Positions 54,504 to 63,301 of a stretch of 64,000 bases of DNA are shown here, in pieces. The DNA comes from Streptomyces sp. NBC_00236 (GTDB lineage: Bacteria > Actinomycetota > Actinomycetes > Streptomycetales > Streptomycetaceae): positions 744,001 to 808,000 of the forward strand of contig NZ_CP108100.1 of the NCBI RefSeq assembly GCF_036195045.1. Direction: 5' to 3'. The notes below the pieces were generated by a model that ran no database searches, was not told where the DNA came from, and saw nothing but the letters and a program-made list of their open reading frames with translations. Position 1 is the stretch's first letter, and each line of letters opens with the position of its first letter. A program made the translations under genes and the position numbers.

Positions 54504-54560
54504 GAGCGGGTCCCTTTTGTAGGCAGCTCACAGACCCTAACCGCGGGCGCAGTCGGGCAT

Positions 54561-54580
54561 GGTGTGGCAATGCACACACC
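54561..54580. promoter_or_regulatory. Candidate biotin operator between bioF and bioB
   Basis: GGTGTG (54561-54566) and CACACC (54575-54580) with an 8-base spacer form a perfect inverted repeat, 57 bases from the bioF start and 66 bases from the bioB start. It does not resemble the BirA or BioQ boxes I know; unproven. Confidence 0.45.
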
Positions 54581-54646
54581 CTCTGCGGGCTCTGTTGTCC
54601 GGTTCCTCCTTGGCTCGGAGCGGTGCCGTGCGTCAGGATCATCGCC

Positions 54647-55834
54647 ATGGACCTCCTGAACACGCTGGTGGACAAGGGGCTGCGGCGCGAGCTGCCGACC
54701 CGTGAAGAAGCGCTCGCCGTACTGGCGACCCCGGACGACGAACTGCTCGACGTGGTGGCCGCGGCCGGAAAGGTGCGCCGTCAGTGGTTCGGACGGCGGG
54801 TGAAGCTGAACTACCTGGTCAATCTCAAGTCAGGGCTCTGCCCCGAGGACTGCTCGTACTGCTCCCAGCGGCTGGGATCCAAGGCCGAGATCCTGAAGTA
54901 CACCTGGCTCAAGCCCGACGAGGCGTCGAAGGCGGCTGCGGCGGGAGTCGCCGGTGGCGCCAAGCGCGTCTGCCTGGTCGCGAGCGGCCGGGGGCCGACC
55001 GACCGGGACGTCGACCGGGTGTCGCAGACCATCGCGGCGATCAAGGAACAGAACGAGGGCGTCGAGGTGTGCGCGTGCCTCGGCCTGCTCTCCGACGGCC
55101 AGGCCGACCGGCTGCGGTCGGCGGGCGCCGACGCCTACAACCACAACCTCAACACGTCCGAGGGGACGTACGGGGAGATCACGACCACCCACACCTACGC
55201 CGACCGGGTGGAGACGGTCCACCAGGCACAGGCCGCCGGTCTCTCCGCCTGTTCCGGGCTGATCGCCGGCATGGGGGAGAGCGACGCCGACCTGGTCGAT
55301 GTGGTCTTCGCCCTGCGTGAGCTGGACCCGGACTCGGTGCCCGTCAACTTCCTGATCCCGTTCGAGGGCACTCCGCTCGCCAAGGAATGGAATCTGACAC
55401 CGCAGCGCTGTCTGCGCATCCTGGCCATGGTCCGGTTCGTCTGCCCGGACGTGGAGGTACGGCTCGCGGGCGGTCGCGAGGTGCATCTGCGTTCGATGCA
55501 GCCGCTGGCCCTGCATCTCGTCAACTCGATCTTCCTGGGCGACTATCTGACCAGTGAGGGCCAGGCGGGGCAGACCGACCTCGACATGATCGCGGACGCC
55601 GGCTTCGAGGTCGAGGGTGCGGGTACGACGACGCTCCCCGGCCACCGGGTGGACGCCGGCGGTGGCTGCGGTTCCCACACCGGCGGGTGTGCGCCCTGCG
55701 GCGACGGCCCGGAGGCGGACACCGCTCCCGCGGAAGCCGCCCTCACGGAAGGCGACGGGGACCGGGCGGCGCGCACGGACCTGGTGACGGTCCGCCGTCG
55801 CGGCGCGGGCACGGATCTCGCTCCCAATGCCTGA
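54647..55834 (+). CDS. bioB: Biotin synthase
   Basis: A 395-residue radical-SAM enzyme that inserts sulfur into dethiobiotin. The [4Fe-4S]/SAM motif is [13 protein letters not shown] (about 61-73), followed by [23 protein letters not shown] and the Arg/Cys segments that hold the second cluster. The last about 60 residues form a tail with a Cys/His cluster ([17 protein letters not shown]), probably an extra metal site common in actinobacterial BioB. ATG at 54647. It overlaps bioA by 8 bases. Confidence 0.96.
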   Translation: MDLLNTLVDKGLRRELPTREEALAVLATPDDELLDVVAAAGKVRRQWFGRRVKLNYLVNLKSGLCPEDCSYCSQRLGSKAEILKYTWLKPDEASKAAAAGVAGGAKRVCLVASGRGPTDRDVDRVSQTIAAIKEQNEGVEVCACLGLLSDGQADRLRSAGADAYNHNLNTSEGTYGEITTTHTYADRVETVHQAQAAGLSACSGLIAGMGESDADLVDVVFALRELDPDSVPVNFLIPFEGTPLAKEWNLTPQRCLRILAMVRFVCPDVEVRLAGGREVHLRSMQPLALHLVNSIFLGDYLTSEGQAGQTDLDMIADAGFEVEGAGTTTLPGHRVDAGGGCGSHTGGCAPCGDGPEADTAPAEAALTEGDGDRAARTDLVTVRRRGAGTDLAPNA

Positions 55835-57131
55835 GCCGCTCTCCGCCGCCGGACTCCGGGCGCTGGACCGGGCCCATGTCTGGCATCCGTACGGCCCCAT
55901 GCCGGGCCGGCAGGAGCCGCTGGTCGTGGAGTCCGCGTCCGGTGTGCGGCTCCGGCTGGCCGAACCGGCCCATGGGCAGCACGAGTTGGTCGATGGGATG
56001 TCGTCGTGGTGGTCGGCGGTGCACGGGTACAACCACCCGGTGCTGAACGAGGCGGCACGCGACCAGCTGGACCGGATGAGTCATGTGATGTTCGGCGGGC
56101 TCACCCACGAGCCCGCCGTGCGGCTGGCCGCCAAGCTGGTCGAGATCACACCGGAACCGTTGCAGCATGTCTTCCTCGCCGACTCCGGCTCGGTGTCGGT
56201 CGAGGTGGCCGTGAAGATGTGCCTCCAGTACTGGCGATCCGCCGGACGGCCGGCCAAGCAGCGGCTGCTGACCTGGCGCGGCGGGTACCACGGCGACACC
56301 TGGCAGCCGATGTCGGTGTGCGACCCCGAGGGCGGCATGCACGAGCTGTGGTCGGGAGCGCTGCCCCGGCAGGTCTTCGCCGACGAGCCGCCGGCCGGTT
56401 ACGACGCGGAGCCGGACGCCGCGTACGTGACGCATCTGCACGAGCTGATCGCGCACCACGCCGACGAGCTCGCTGCGGTGATCGTGGAGCCCGTGGTGCA
56501 GGGGGCGGGCGGCATGCGCTTCCACTCCCCCGCGTACCTGCGTGTCCTGCGCGAGGCCTGCGACGCGCACGATGTGCTGCTGGTGTTCGACGAGATCGCC
56601 ACGGGCTTCGGACGGACGGGCAGGCTGTTCGCAGCCGAGCACGCCGGGGTCTCGCCCGATGTGATGTGTGTGGGCAAGGCTCTGACCGGCGGCTACCTGA
56701 CGATGGCGGCGACGCTGTGCACGACCGAGGTGGCCGAGGGCATCTCGCGAGGTGAGGTGCCGGTGCTCGCCCACGGGCCGACGTTCATGGGCAATCCGCT
56801 CGCCTCCGCGGTGGCCTGCGCCTCGATCGACCTGTTGCTCGGCCAGGACTGGGAGCAGGAGGTCAAGCGGATCGGGGCCGGTCTCCGGGACGGTCTGGCG
56901 CCGGCAGGGGAACTGCCCGGGGTCCGCGAGGTGCGGGTTCTGGGCGCGATCGGCGTCGTCCAGCTCGATCACGAGGTGGACATGGAGTCCGCGACCCGGG
57001 CGGCTGTGCGCGAGGGCGTCTGGCTGCGGCCGTTCCGCGACCTCGTCTACACGATGCCGCCGTACGTCACCGGTGACGACGATGTGGCGCGGATCTGCCG
57101 CGCCGTGTGCGCTGCGGCGCGGGAGGGCTGA
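55827..57131 (+). CDS. bioA: Adenosylmethionine-8-amino-7-oxononanoate transaminase
   Basis: A 434-residue class III aminotransferase that converts KAPA to DAPA using SAM as amino donor. It has [10 protein letters not shown] and [11 protein letters not shown] (substrate pocket, about 17-70), [15 protein letters not shown] (PLP phosphate site), [13 protein letters not shown] (Asp contacting PLP) and the PLP Lys in [14 protein letters not shown] (about 287). It overlaps bioB; bioD begins 1 base after its stop. Confidence 0.96.
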   Translation: MPEPLSAAGLRALDRAHVWHPYGPMPGRQEPLVVESASGVRLRLAEPAHGQHELVDGMSSWWSAVHGYNHPVLNEAARDQLDRMSHVMFGGLTHEPAVRLAAKLVEITPEPLQHVFLADSGSVSVEVAVKMCLQYWRSAGRPAKQRLLTWRGGYHGDTWQPMSVCDPEGGMHELWSGALPRQVFADEPPAGYDAEPDAAYVTHLHELIAHHADELAAVIVEPVVQGAGGMRFHSPAYLRVLREACDAHDVLLVFDEIATGFGRTGRLFAAEHAGVSPDVMCVGKALTGGYLTMAATLCTTEVAEGISRGEVPVLAHGPTFMGNPLASAVACASIDLLLGQDWEQEVKRIGAGLRDGLAPAGELPGVREVRVLGAIGVVQLDHEVDMESATRAAVREGVWLRPFRDLVYTMPPYVTGDDDVARICRAVCAAAREG

Positions 57132-57132
57132 G

Positions 57133-57822
57133 ATGAGCGTTCTGGTGGTGACCGGCACGGGCACCGAGATCGGCAAGACGATCGTGACCGCGGCAGTCGC
57201 GGCGGCCGCCGCGGGCCGTCGGGTGGCCGTGCTCAAGCCGGCCCAGACGGGCCTGGAACCGGGCGAGCCGGGTGACGCCGCCGAGGTGGCGCGGCTGGCA
57301 GGCCTCCATGTGACGGCGGTCGAACTGGCCCGCTTCCCGGAACCGTTGGCGCCCGCGACCGCTGCTCGCCGGGCCGGGATGGCACCGGTCCGTCCGTACG
57401 AGATCGCCGAGGCCGCCGAAAAGCTGGCGACGGAGCACGATCTGGTGCTGGTGGAGGGTGCGGGCGGCCTGCTCGTACGGTTCGACGACGACGGCGCGAC
57501 CCTGGCGGACGCGGCACGGATGCTGGCGGCACCGGTCCTGGTGGTGGCACCTGCCGGGCTCGGCACACTCAACTCCACGGCGCTGACCTCGGAAGCCCTC
57601 CGGGCCCGCGGGCTGGGCTGTCTCGGGGTGGTGGTCGGCAGCATGCCCGCCGAGCCGGACCTGGCGGAGCGGTGCAACCTGTCGGACCTCCCGGTGGCGG
57701 CGGGCGCCCCGCTGCTGGGTGTGGTTCCGGCGGGCGCGGGAGCTCTCGCCCCTGCCGACTTCCGCGCCCGTGCCGGGAGTTGGCTGGCCGAGCGGCTGGG
57801 CGGCAGCCGGCCGCAGGACTGA
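57133..57822 (+). CDS. bioD: Dethiobiotin synthetase
   Basis: A 229-residue ATP-dependent carboxylase closing the ureido ring. P-loop TGTGTEIGKT (about 6-15), the catalytic Lys in LKPAQTG (about 36) and VEGAGGLLVRFD (about 112) are present. The start overlaps the bioA region (ATG at 57133, one base after its stop). Last gene of the bioBAD operon. No bioC/bioH-type genes are in the window, so pimeloyl supply is encoded elsewhere. Confidence 0.95.
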   Translation: MSVLVVTGTGTEIGKTIVTAAVAAAAAGRRVAVLKPAQTGLEPGEPGDAAEVARLAGLHVTAVELARFPEPLAPATAARRAGMAPVRPYEIAEAAEKLATEHDLVLVEGAGGLLVRFDDDGATLADAARMLAAPVLVVAPAGLGTLNSTALTSEALRARGLGCLGVVVGSMPAEPDLAERCNLSDLPVAAGAPLLGVVPAGAGALAPADFRARAGSWLAERLGGSRPQD

Positions 57823-57957
57823 CCGGCGTACGGCACAGGACGGGGTGCGCCTCAGGGGGCAGAATCGAAGGAGCCGAACCTTTCCGGCCGAGCGGGCCCG
57901 CGGGGCGTCACCCGTCACCCGGCCCGCGCGGACCGGCCCCTGTCGAGGAGGTCCGTC

Positions 57958-58656
57958 ATGCGGTTGCGGAACACGAAGATCCCGAAGGACGCGGTGCACC
58001 ACCCCGTATTCGCCCGTTTCTATGCCCGGATGAGCGTGGCCGCGGAATCCGCGGCGGGCATGGCCGGGGTACGGGCCGAGCTCCTGTCGGGACTGTCCGG
58101 GCGGGTCATCGAGATCGGAGCGGGCAACGGCCTGAACTTCGCCCACTACCCACCCGCGGTGTCCGAGGTGGTCGCCATCGAACCGGAGCGCACGCTGAGG
58201 CAGTTGGCGGTGCGGTCCGCGCTGCGTGCCGGCATCCCGGTGGACGTCGTGCCGGGTACGGCGGAGGCGCTGCCGGTGAAGAGCGAGGCGTTCGACGGGG
58301 CCGTCGCCTCCCTCGTGCTGTGCACCGTACGCAACGTGCAGCAGTCGCTGGCGGAGATCCGACGGGTGCTGCGCCCGGGCGGTGAACTGCGCTTCTTCGA
58401 GCATGTGCGGGCCGACGGCCGGGCCATGGCGGCCACCCAGCGCGCGCTGGACGGGACCTTCTGGCCGCTGGTGTCCGGTGGCTGTCACACCTCGCGCGAC
58501 GCTCTCGCCGCCATCGAGGCGGCCGGGTTCGTGGTGGAGACGTACCGGAAGGTCGACATGCCGGAGTGCGGCATCAGGCTTCCCACGTCCTCCTGCGTGC
58601 TCGGTGTGGCCCGACGCTCGACGGTCGTGGACCGGGGGCCGCAGGGGCTCCGCTGA
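57958..58656 (+). CDS. Class I SAM-dependent methyltransferase
   Basis: A 232-residue methyltransferase with the Rossmann SAM site RVIEIGAGNGLNF (about 49-61), acidic loop VVAIEPERTLR (about 70) and DGAVASLVLCTVRNVQQ (motif IV/V, about 110). It resembles UbiE/phospholipid methyltransferase-like proteins of the Methyltransf_11 clan. ATG at 57958 has GAGGAGG upstream. Methyl acceptor unknown. It is probably separately transcribed from bioD (135-base gap). A short GGGCTCGC iteration follows its stop. Confidence 0.88.
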   Translation: MRLRNTKIPKDAVHHPVFARFYARMSVAAESAAGMAGVRAELLSGLSGRVIEIGAGNGLNFAHYPPAVSEVVAIEPERTLRQLAVRSALRAGIPVDVVPGTAEALPVKSEAFDGAVASLVLCTVRNVQQSLAEIRRVLRPGGELRFFEHVRADGRAMAATQRALDGTFWPLVSGGCHTSRDALAAIEAAGFVVETYRKVDMPECGIRLPTSSCVLGVARRSTVVDRGPQGLR

Positions 58657-58805
58657 CCGGCGGGTCGCGGGCTCGCGGGCTCGCGGGGTCGCGGCGGCTC
58701 GAACCCCGTCGGGCGCCGGTGCTTCGCGGCCGCCCCCTCCACGTCATGCGATCCCGGGCGCGTCACGGGCTCCACCGGCCGTTCATCGGCAGCATCCCGG
58801 GCGCG

Positions 58806-59177
58806 TCACAGGCTCCACTGGCGCAGTTCGTCGGCGATGGCCCGGACGTCCGCCTTGCCCTCCTTGACCAGCAGGGCCAGATCGCGCACCTGTTCCGGCG
58901 AGGTGATGACCTTCAGGCCCGACGCGACGAGATAGCCGTAGGCGACGGCCGAAGCGAACATCGCGTTGGAGCGCTCCAGCGCGGGCACGTGCAGCAGCAG
59001 TTGAAGCAGCGCCGCGGCCCTGGAGTGGGGGTCGCTGTAGACCGCGCTGCCGAAGATCTCCGCCTCGTGCCGCGCGACCGCGGCTACCAGCGCGCCCCAG
59101 TCGGTGACCTGAGGATCGCCGGGTGTCTTGTGCTCGGCGACCATGAGCAGCCAGGAAAGGTGGATCCGGAGGTTCAA
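58806..59177 (-). CDS. Fic/Doc-like toxin of a toxin-antitoxin pair
   Basis: A 123-residue helical protein resembling Doc/Fic-type toxins found in actinomycete TA loci. The Fic motif position reads HVPALERSNAMFASAVAYGYL (about 72-92): His and Asn are kept, but the acidic and Gly/Lys residues of HPFxDGNKR are absent, so the enzyme site is degenerate or has diverged. The start overlaps the antitoxin stop by 4 bases. Typical Doc modifies EF-Tu; whether this one does is unknown. Confidence 0.72.
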   Translation of the reverse strand: MNLRIHLSWLLMVAEHKTPGDPQVTDWGALVAAVARHEAEIFGSAVYSDPHSRAAALLQLLLHVPALERSNAMFASAVAYGYLVASGLKVITSPEQVRDLALLVKEGKADVRAIADELRQWSL

Positions 59178-59401
59178 CGGGTGCCTTTGCGCTCCGGGCC
59201 GAACTCCTCGGCGAACACCGATTCGTACTGCTTCATGAAGTCGGCGGCGGCCTCGACGAAGGTGTGGCCGACCTCGCCCGCGTCCTGTTTGACGAGTTCC
59301 TCTATGTAGCGGTTCACGCTCATCCCCCTCTGGAGCGCGCGCTGCCGCGCGGCCTCGGCGGTGGCCTCGTCCACTCGAACGTTCAGCTGCGTCTTGGGCA
59401 C
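59174..59401 (-). CDS. Ribbon-helix-helix antitoxin
   Basis: A 75-residue antitoxin. The RHH DNA-binding part is at the N-terminus (QLNVRVDEATAEAARQRALQ, then GMSVNRYIEELV, about 4-42). The C-terminal tail (HTFVEAAADFMKQYESVFAE) is the probable toxin-binding helix. Located just upstream of, and overlapping, the Doc-like gene, the standard order for autoregulated TA operons. Confidence 0.85.
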   Translation of the reverse strand: MPKTQLNVRVDEATAEAARQRALQRGMSVNRYIEELVKQDAGEVGHTFVEAAADFMKQYESVFAEEFGPERKGTR

Positions 59402-59743
59402 TCCCCCACGCTAGCGCGGGAGCGCTAGCACCGGCAAGAGGAACGGGGCCCGGCAGAGCCCCGGGCGGCCTTCCGGAACCTTCCCTCCGGACCGCCCGCG
59501 GTCACCTCGCACCCCCGCCACCTGGCATGTCTCCGCCGTCCGCCGGCCCGGGCGCGCGGGCGTCGTGACACGTACCGTCGAAGGATGAGCGACGGATACC
59601 CCACCCGGCCGCCCTCTTCTCCGAACAAGTGGTCATAATTCCTGGTCAGGAAGCCGAAGTCCGCGCAGTCGGCCATGTCCTGGCGGCGAACGCCCGTAAT
59701 CGCCTGCGAATGCCTGCCAACCGACCAGATCTCGCGACGACTC
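59402..59743. other. 342-base region without a recognisable gene
   Basis: The intergenic space between the divergent antitoxin and P450 genes. Minus-strand frames here are low complexity and lack motifs. It presumably carries both promoters. Confidence 0.5.
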
Positions 59744-61036
59744 ATGGAGTGCACATTGAGTACGACGTTCCGTTCCCGTATCACCGCCCGGCTCGGGCGC
59801 ACCTACCTGGCCAGGATCCAACGGCACGGAATCGGCTCCTCCACGATCAAGCTGCTGCCGGAGGAACTGCTCATGCTCCTGCGCCGCGACGGTCTCGATC
59901 CCGTGCGCCGGGTTGCCACGACCCGGGCGAGTGCCCCGGTGTCCAGAGTTTCGCTGCCGTTCGGCATGGATGCCTGGGTGGTCACCGGCTACGAGGAGTC
60001 GAAGGCCGTGCTCGGCTCCGCCGAAGGATTCAGTACGGACTTCGCCCATCTCGCGGGCAACGCCGGGATCGCCGCCGAGCAGAGCCCGGGCGGGCTCGGG
60101 TTCAGCGATCCGCCGGTGCACACGCGGCTGCGCCGCATCCTGACGCCGGAGTTCACCATGCGCCGGCTGCGGCGGCTGGCACCCCGGATCGAAGCCATCG
60201 TGGAGGAACGTCTCGACGCGATGGAGGGCGCCCGTGGCCCGGTCGACCTGGTGCACGAGTTCGCACTGCCCGTCCCCTCGCTCACCATCTGCGAACTGCT
60301 GGGCGTGCCGTATGCCGACCGGCACGACTTCCAGCAACTGGCCATGGACCGCTTCGATCTCTTCGGCGGGACGACCGCACCCTTCGGCGCCATGTCCGCG
60401 TCGCTGGACTACTTCAGGGACGTGGTCAGGGCGCAGCGGCGAAACCCGGGGGACGGACTGCTCGGCATGATCGTGCGGGAGCACGGCGACAGCGTCGACG
60501 ACGAGGAACTCGCGGGTCTCGCCGACGGAGTGCTCACCGGCGGATTCGAGACGACGGCGAGCACGATCGCACTCGGCTCACTCGTCCTGTTGCAGAACGA
60601 CGAGGTCCTGGACCGGCTGCGTACGGACGACACGATGACCGCACCGTTCGTCGAGGAGGTCCTGAGGTATCTCTCCGCGGTCCAGATGGCCTTCCCCAGG
60701 TTCGCCCGTGAGGACATCGAGATAGCCGGCGTGGTCATTCCGCGCGGCGACATGGTGCTCTGCTCCCTGAGCGGTGCAAACCGCGATCCGGCGTACGTCT
60801 CGGACGACGGGGGCTTCGACCCGCACCGCACCACCCCGTCCGGCCACCTCGCCTTCGGCCACGGCATCCACCGCTGCATCGGGGCCGAGCTGGCACGCAT
60901 GGAACTGCGCGTCGCCTACCCGGCGCTGGCCAGGCGGTTTCCCGGCATGCGGCTCGCCGTCCCGCCGCAGGAACTCGGCTTCCGGAAGCTGTCGATCGTC
61001 TACGGCATCGAGTCGCTCCCGGTGTACCTGAGCTGA
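59744..61036 (+). CDS. Cytochrome P450 monooxygenase
   Basis: A 430-residue P450. I-helix LTGGFETTAS (about 269-278; the usual A-G-x-x-T reads G-G-F-E-T), K-helix EEVLRYLS (ExxR, about 308), and heme loop FGHGIHRCIGAELARME (Cys about 385). The first 45 residues (ARLGRTYLARIQRHG) are charged, unlike a membrane anchor, so it is soluble and needs a ferredoxin partner not encoded nearby. ATG at 59744 is weak; a TTG at 59756 with GGAG upstream is an alternative. The stop codon lies inside a 30-bp tandem repeat. Confidence 0.92.
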   Translation: MECTLSTTFRSRITARLGRTYLARIQRHGIGSSTIKLLPEELLMLLRRDGLDPVRRVATTRASAPVSRVSLPFGMDAWVVTGYEESKAVLGSAEGFSTDFAHLAGNAGIAAEQSPGGLGFSDPPVHTRLRRILTPEFTMRRLRRLAPRIEAIVEERLDAMEGARGPVDLVHEFALPVPSLTICELLGVPYADRHDFQQLAMDRFDLFGGTTAPFGAMSASLDYFRDVVRAQRRNPGDGLLGMIVREHGDSVDDEELAGLADGVLTGGFETTASTIALGSLVLLQNDEVLDRLRTDDTMTAPFVEEVLRYLSAVQMAFPRFAREDIEIAGVVIPRGDMVLCSLSGANRDPAYVSDDGGFDPHRTTPSGHLAFGHGIHRCIGAELARMELRVAYPALARRFPGMRLAVPPQELGFRKLSIVYGIESLPVYLS

Positions 61037-61127
61037 GGCGGGTCGCTCCCGGTGCACCTGAGCCGAGGCGAGTCGCTCCCGGTGTACCTGAGCCGAGGCG
61101 AGTGACTCGGTGTACTCCGCCGAGCGG
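61011..61127 (+). repeat. 30-bp tandem repeat across the P450 stop codon
   Basis: Three 30-bp units (61011-61040, 61041-61070, 61071-61100) share the core GTCGCTCCCGGTG and differ at few positions. A degenerate fourth (61101-61127) and part of a fifth follow. The P450 stop is the TGA at 61034-61036 in unit 1, where units 2 and 3 carry CGA. Confidence 0.95.
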
Positions 61128-61321
61128 TGTCGCTCCCGGTGCACTGCGCCGGGAGGGATTGCGCCCGATGTACCCATGCTGAGACGGACTCCGCCCGACG
61201 CTGCCGAGCCGGTGCTCCCGAGCCGGGACGGGACGGACTGCGCCGGCGCGCGTGGGACGCGCGTACGAACGGAGTCGAAATTCGGTCGCCCGCCGGGACG
61301 ACGCTCTGCTTGGCTCGCCCT

Positions 61322-61741
61322 ATGAGCGATCTTCACATCCGCTGTGCCGGCCTCGACGACATCGACGGCGTGCTGCGGTTCTGGCCCGAGGCCGCAGAGG
61401 GTACGAGTATCAGCGACGACCGCGACGGGGTGTCCCGGCTGGTCCTCCGGGACCCGGAGGCCCTGCTTCTGGCGGAACGGGACGGCCGGCTCGTGGGCAC
61501 CGTCATCGCAGGCTTCGACGGCTGGCGGTGCCACGTCTACCGGCTGGCCGTGCATCCCGCGTTCCGTCGGCAGGGCATCGCCACGGCGCTGCTGGAAGCG
61601 GCTGACGCCCGTTTCACGGCGCTCGGCGGCCGCCGGGCCGACGCCATGGTCCTGGAAGCCAACGAGCGCGCACAGCACGCATGGGCCGCCGCCGGCTACC
61701 ACCGGGAGGACCACTGGCGCCGCTGGGTGAAGCCGCTCTGA
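61322..61741 (+). CDS. GNAT family N-acetyltransferase
   Basis: A compact 139-residue acetyltransferase similar to YpeA/YsnE-type GNATs. It has the acetyl-CoA loop LAVHPAFRRQGIATALLEAAD (about 74-94) with R-R-Q-G-I-A, and ends with HAWAAAGYHRED. ATG at 61322. It stands downstream of the P450 repeat region but well separated (285 bases). Substrate unknown. Confidence 0.88.
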   Translation: MSDLHIRCAGLDDIDGVLRFWPEAAEGTSISDDRDGVSRLVLRDPEALLLAERDGRLVGTVIAGFDGWRCHVYRLAVHPAFRRQGIATALLEAADARFTALGGRRADAMVLEANERAQHAWAAAGYHREDHWRRWVKPL

Positions 61742-61963
61742 CAGCGGGTGGGGCGGGGAGCCGTCGGATCCGGACCGAGGTCCGGGAGTCCGGGCACCTT
61801 CCCGGCCTCGCCACTTTGCCGATCCTTTACTATGGGTGCTCCCCCTGTCGATTCCTTTTGAAAGGTGTGAGCGTCCGCCCATGGGCGAGCCTCCCAGTAG
61901 CCGATATCGCCGAGATCGAGCGATCCTCCTCCCCCTGCCCGATCATGGGACGGAGGTGAACCG
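61742..61963 (+). promoter_or_regulatory. Leader region of the CNNM operon
   Basis: A 222-base leader with CGCCCATGGGCG (61876-61887, perfect 12-bp palindrome), a short ORF of nine codons with adjacent Pro codons (61832-61861, MGAPPVDSF) and TACTAT at 61829-61834, a fair -10. If that -10 is used, the mini-ORF is not transcribed. A riboswitch was considered but no known class was recognised. Confidence 0.35.
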
Positions 61964-63301
61964 ATGACCGAAGTGCTTCTGCTGCTCGTGGCCGTACTGC
62001 TCTCGCTCGCCTGCGGCGCCTTCGTCGCGGCGGAGTTCTCCCTGACCACGGTCGAGCGCGGCCAGCTCGAGCGCGCTGTCGAGCGGGAGGAACGCGGCGC
62101 AGCGAGCGCCATGAAGGCGGTACGCAGCCTCACCTTCCAGCTCTCCGGGGCCCAGCTGGGCATCACCGTCACCAATTTGGTCGTCGGCATGCTCTCCGAA
62201 TCGTCCATCGCGAAACTGATCCGCGGCCCGGTCGAGGCCGTCGGGCTGTCATCCGGCGTCGCGTCCTCCGTGGCCCTGGTGATCGGCACCGCCCTGTCCA
62301 CCGTGTTCCTGATGGTGGTCGGCGAGCTCGTACCGAAGAACTGGGCCATCTCCTCGCCGCTCGCCGTGGCGAAGACGGTGGCCACCCCGCAGCGGGCCTT
62401 CACCGCGCTCTTCCGGCCCTTCATCAGCCATCTCAACAACACGGCCAACCACATCGTGCGCCGCTTCGGCCTCGAACCGGCCGAGGAGCTGGCATCCGCC
62501 CGCAGTCCGCAGGAGCTGGTGGCCCTGGCCCGGCACTCCGCCAAGGCGGGCGCGCTGGAGGCCGACACGGCGGAGTTGTTCGTCCGCACCCTCAATCTGG
62601 CGGAGCTGACCGCGGAGAACGTGATGACGCCGCGGGTACAGGTCACCGCACTGGACGTGCAGGCGACGGCAGAGGACGTCGCCAACGCCACCCGGGCCAC
62701 CGGACTGTCCCGGTTCCCCGTGTACCGGGGCAGCCTCGACACCGTCGTCGGCGTCGCCCACATCAAGGACGTACTGGCGATCCCCGCCGAACAGCGCCCT
62801 CGCAAACGGGTCTCGGACATGCTGCGCGAGCCGCTGCTCGTGCCGGAGACCCTGACCGTGGACCGACTGCTGGACCGCCTCTCCGGCAAACTCGCGATGG
62901 CGGTCGTCATCGACGAGTACGGCGGCACGGCGGGTGTCGTGACACTGGAGGACATCGTCGAGGAGGTCGTCGGCGAGGTGCGGGACGAACACGATCCGCA
63001 CGAAACCCCGGATCTGGCACCGGCCGGCGAGGACGCCGACGGACGCACCCTGTGGTCGGCCGACGGCGCTGCCCGCACCGACCAGCTGGAGAGGATCGGA
63101 CTGCGCGTGCCGGACGGACCGTACGAGACCCTCGCCGGACTGCTGGCCACGGAGGTGGGCCGCATCCCGGCCGTGGGTGATTCGATCGAGCTGGCCGGCT
63201 GGCGCCTCGACGTGGTGGACGCCTCAGGGCGGCGCGCCGCACGGGCGCTGCTGCACGCACCGCTGCCCGGTTCCGACGAGCCGTCGGAGGATGAGCGATG
63301 A
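61964..63301 (+). CDS. CNNM/CorC (hemolysin C) family transporter with CBS domains
   Basis: A 445-residue membrane protein: an N-terminal DUF21/CNNM domain (about 1-180, four helices, ACGAFVAAEFSLTTV and GELVPKNWAISSP), a CBS pair (about 205-330, AENVMTPRVQVTALD and VVIDEYGGTAGVVT) and a C-terminal CorC_HlyC domain (about 345-435, LAGLLATEVGRIPAVGD). CNNM proteins transport or regulate Mg2+ or cobalt. ATG at 61964. The stop overlaps the next CNNM start (ATGA), so the two form a coupled pair, probably a heteromer. Confidence 0.94.
   Translation: MTEVLLLLVAVLLSLACGAFVAAEFSLTTVERGQLERAVEREERGAASAMKAVRSLTFQLSGAQLGITVTNLVVGMLSESSIAKLIRGPVEAVGLSSGVASSVALVIGTALSTVFLMVVGELVPKNWAISSPLAVAKTVATPQRAFTALFRPFISHLNNTANHIVRRFGLEPAEELASARSPQELVALARHSAKAGALEADTAELFVRTLNLAELTAENVMTPRVQVTALDVQATAEDVANATRATGLSRFPVYRGSLDTVVGVAHIKDVLAIPAEQRPRKRVSDMLREPLLVPETLTVDRLLDRLSGKLAMAVVIDEYGGTAGVVTLEDIVEEVVGEVRDEHDPHETPDLAPAGEDADGRTLWSADGAARTDQLERIGLRVPDGPYETLAGLLATEVGRIPAVGDSIELAGWRLDVVDASGRRAARALLHAPLPGSDEPSEDER

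Noticed and set aside
58660..58705. Iterated GGGCTCGC after the methyltransferase gene as a regulatory repeat
   Set aside because: Too short and imperfect; ordinary GC-rich slippage.
59425..59802. 125-codon minus-strand frame between the antitoxin and P450 genes
   Set aside because: Arg/Gly-rich, antisense to the P450 start, with no motif; more likely a shadow frame.
61742..61963. M-box or yybP-type riboswitch before the CNNM genes
   Set aside because: None of the conserved blocks of these classes could be matched; kept only as a possible structured leader.
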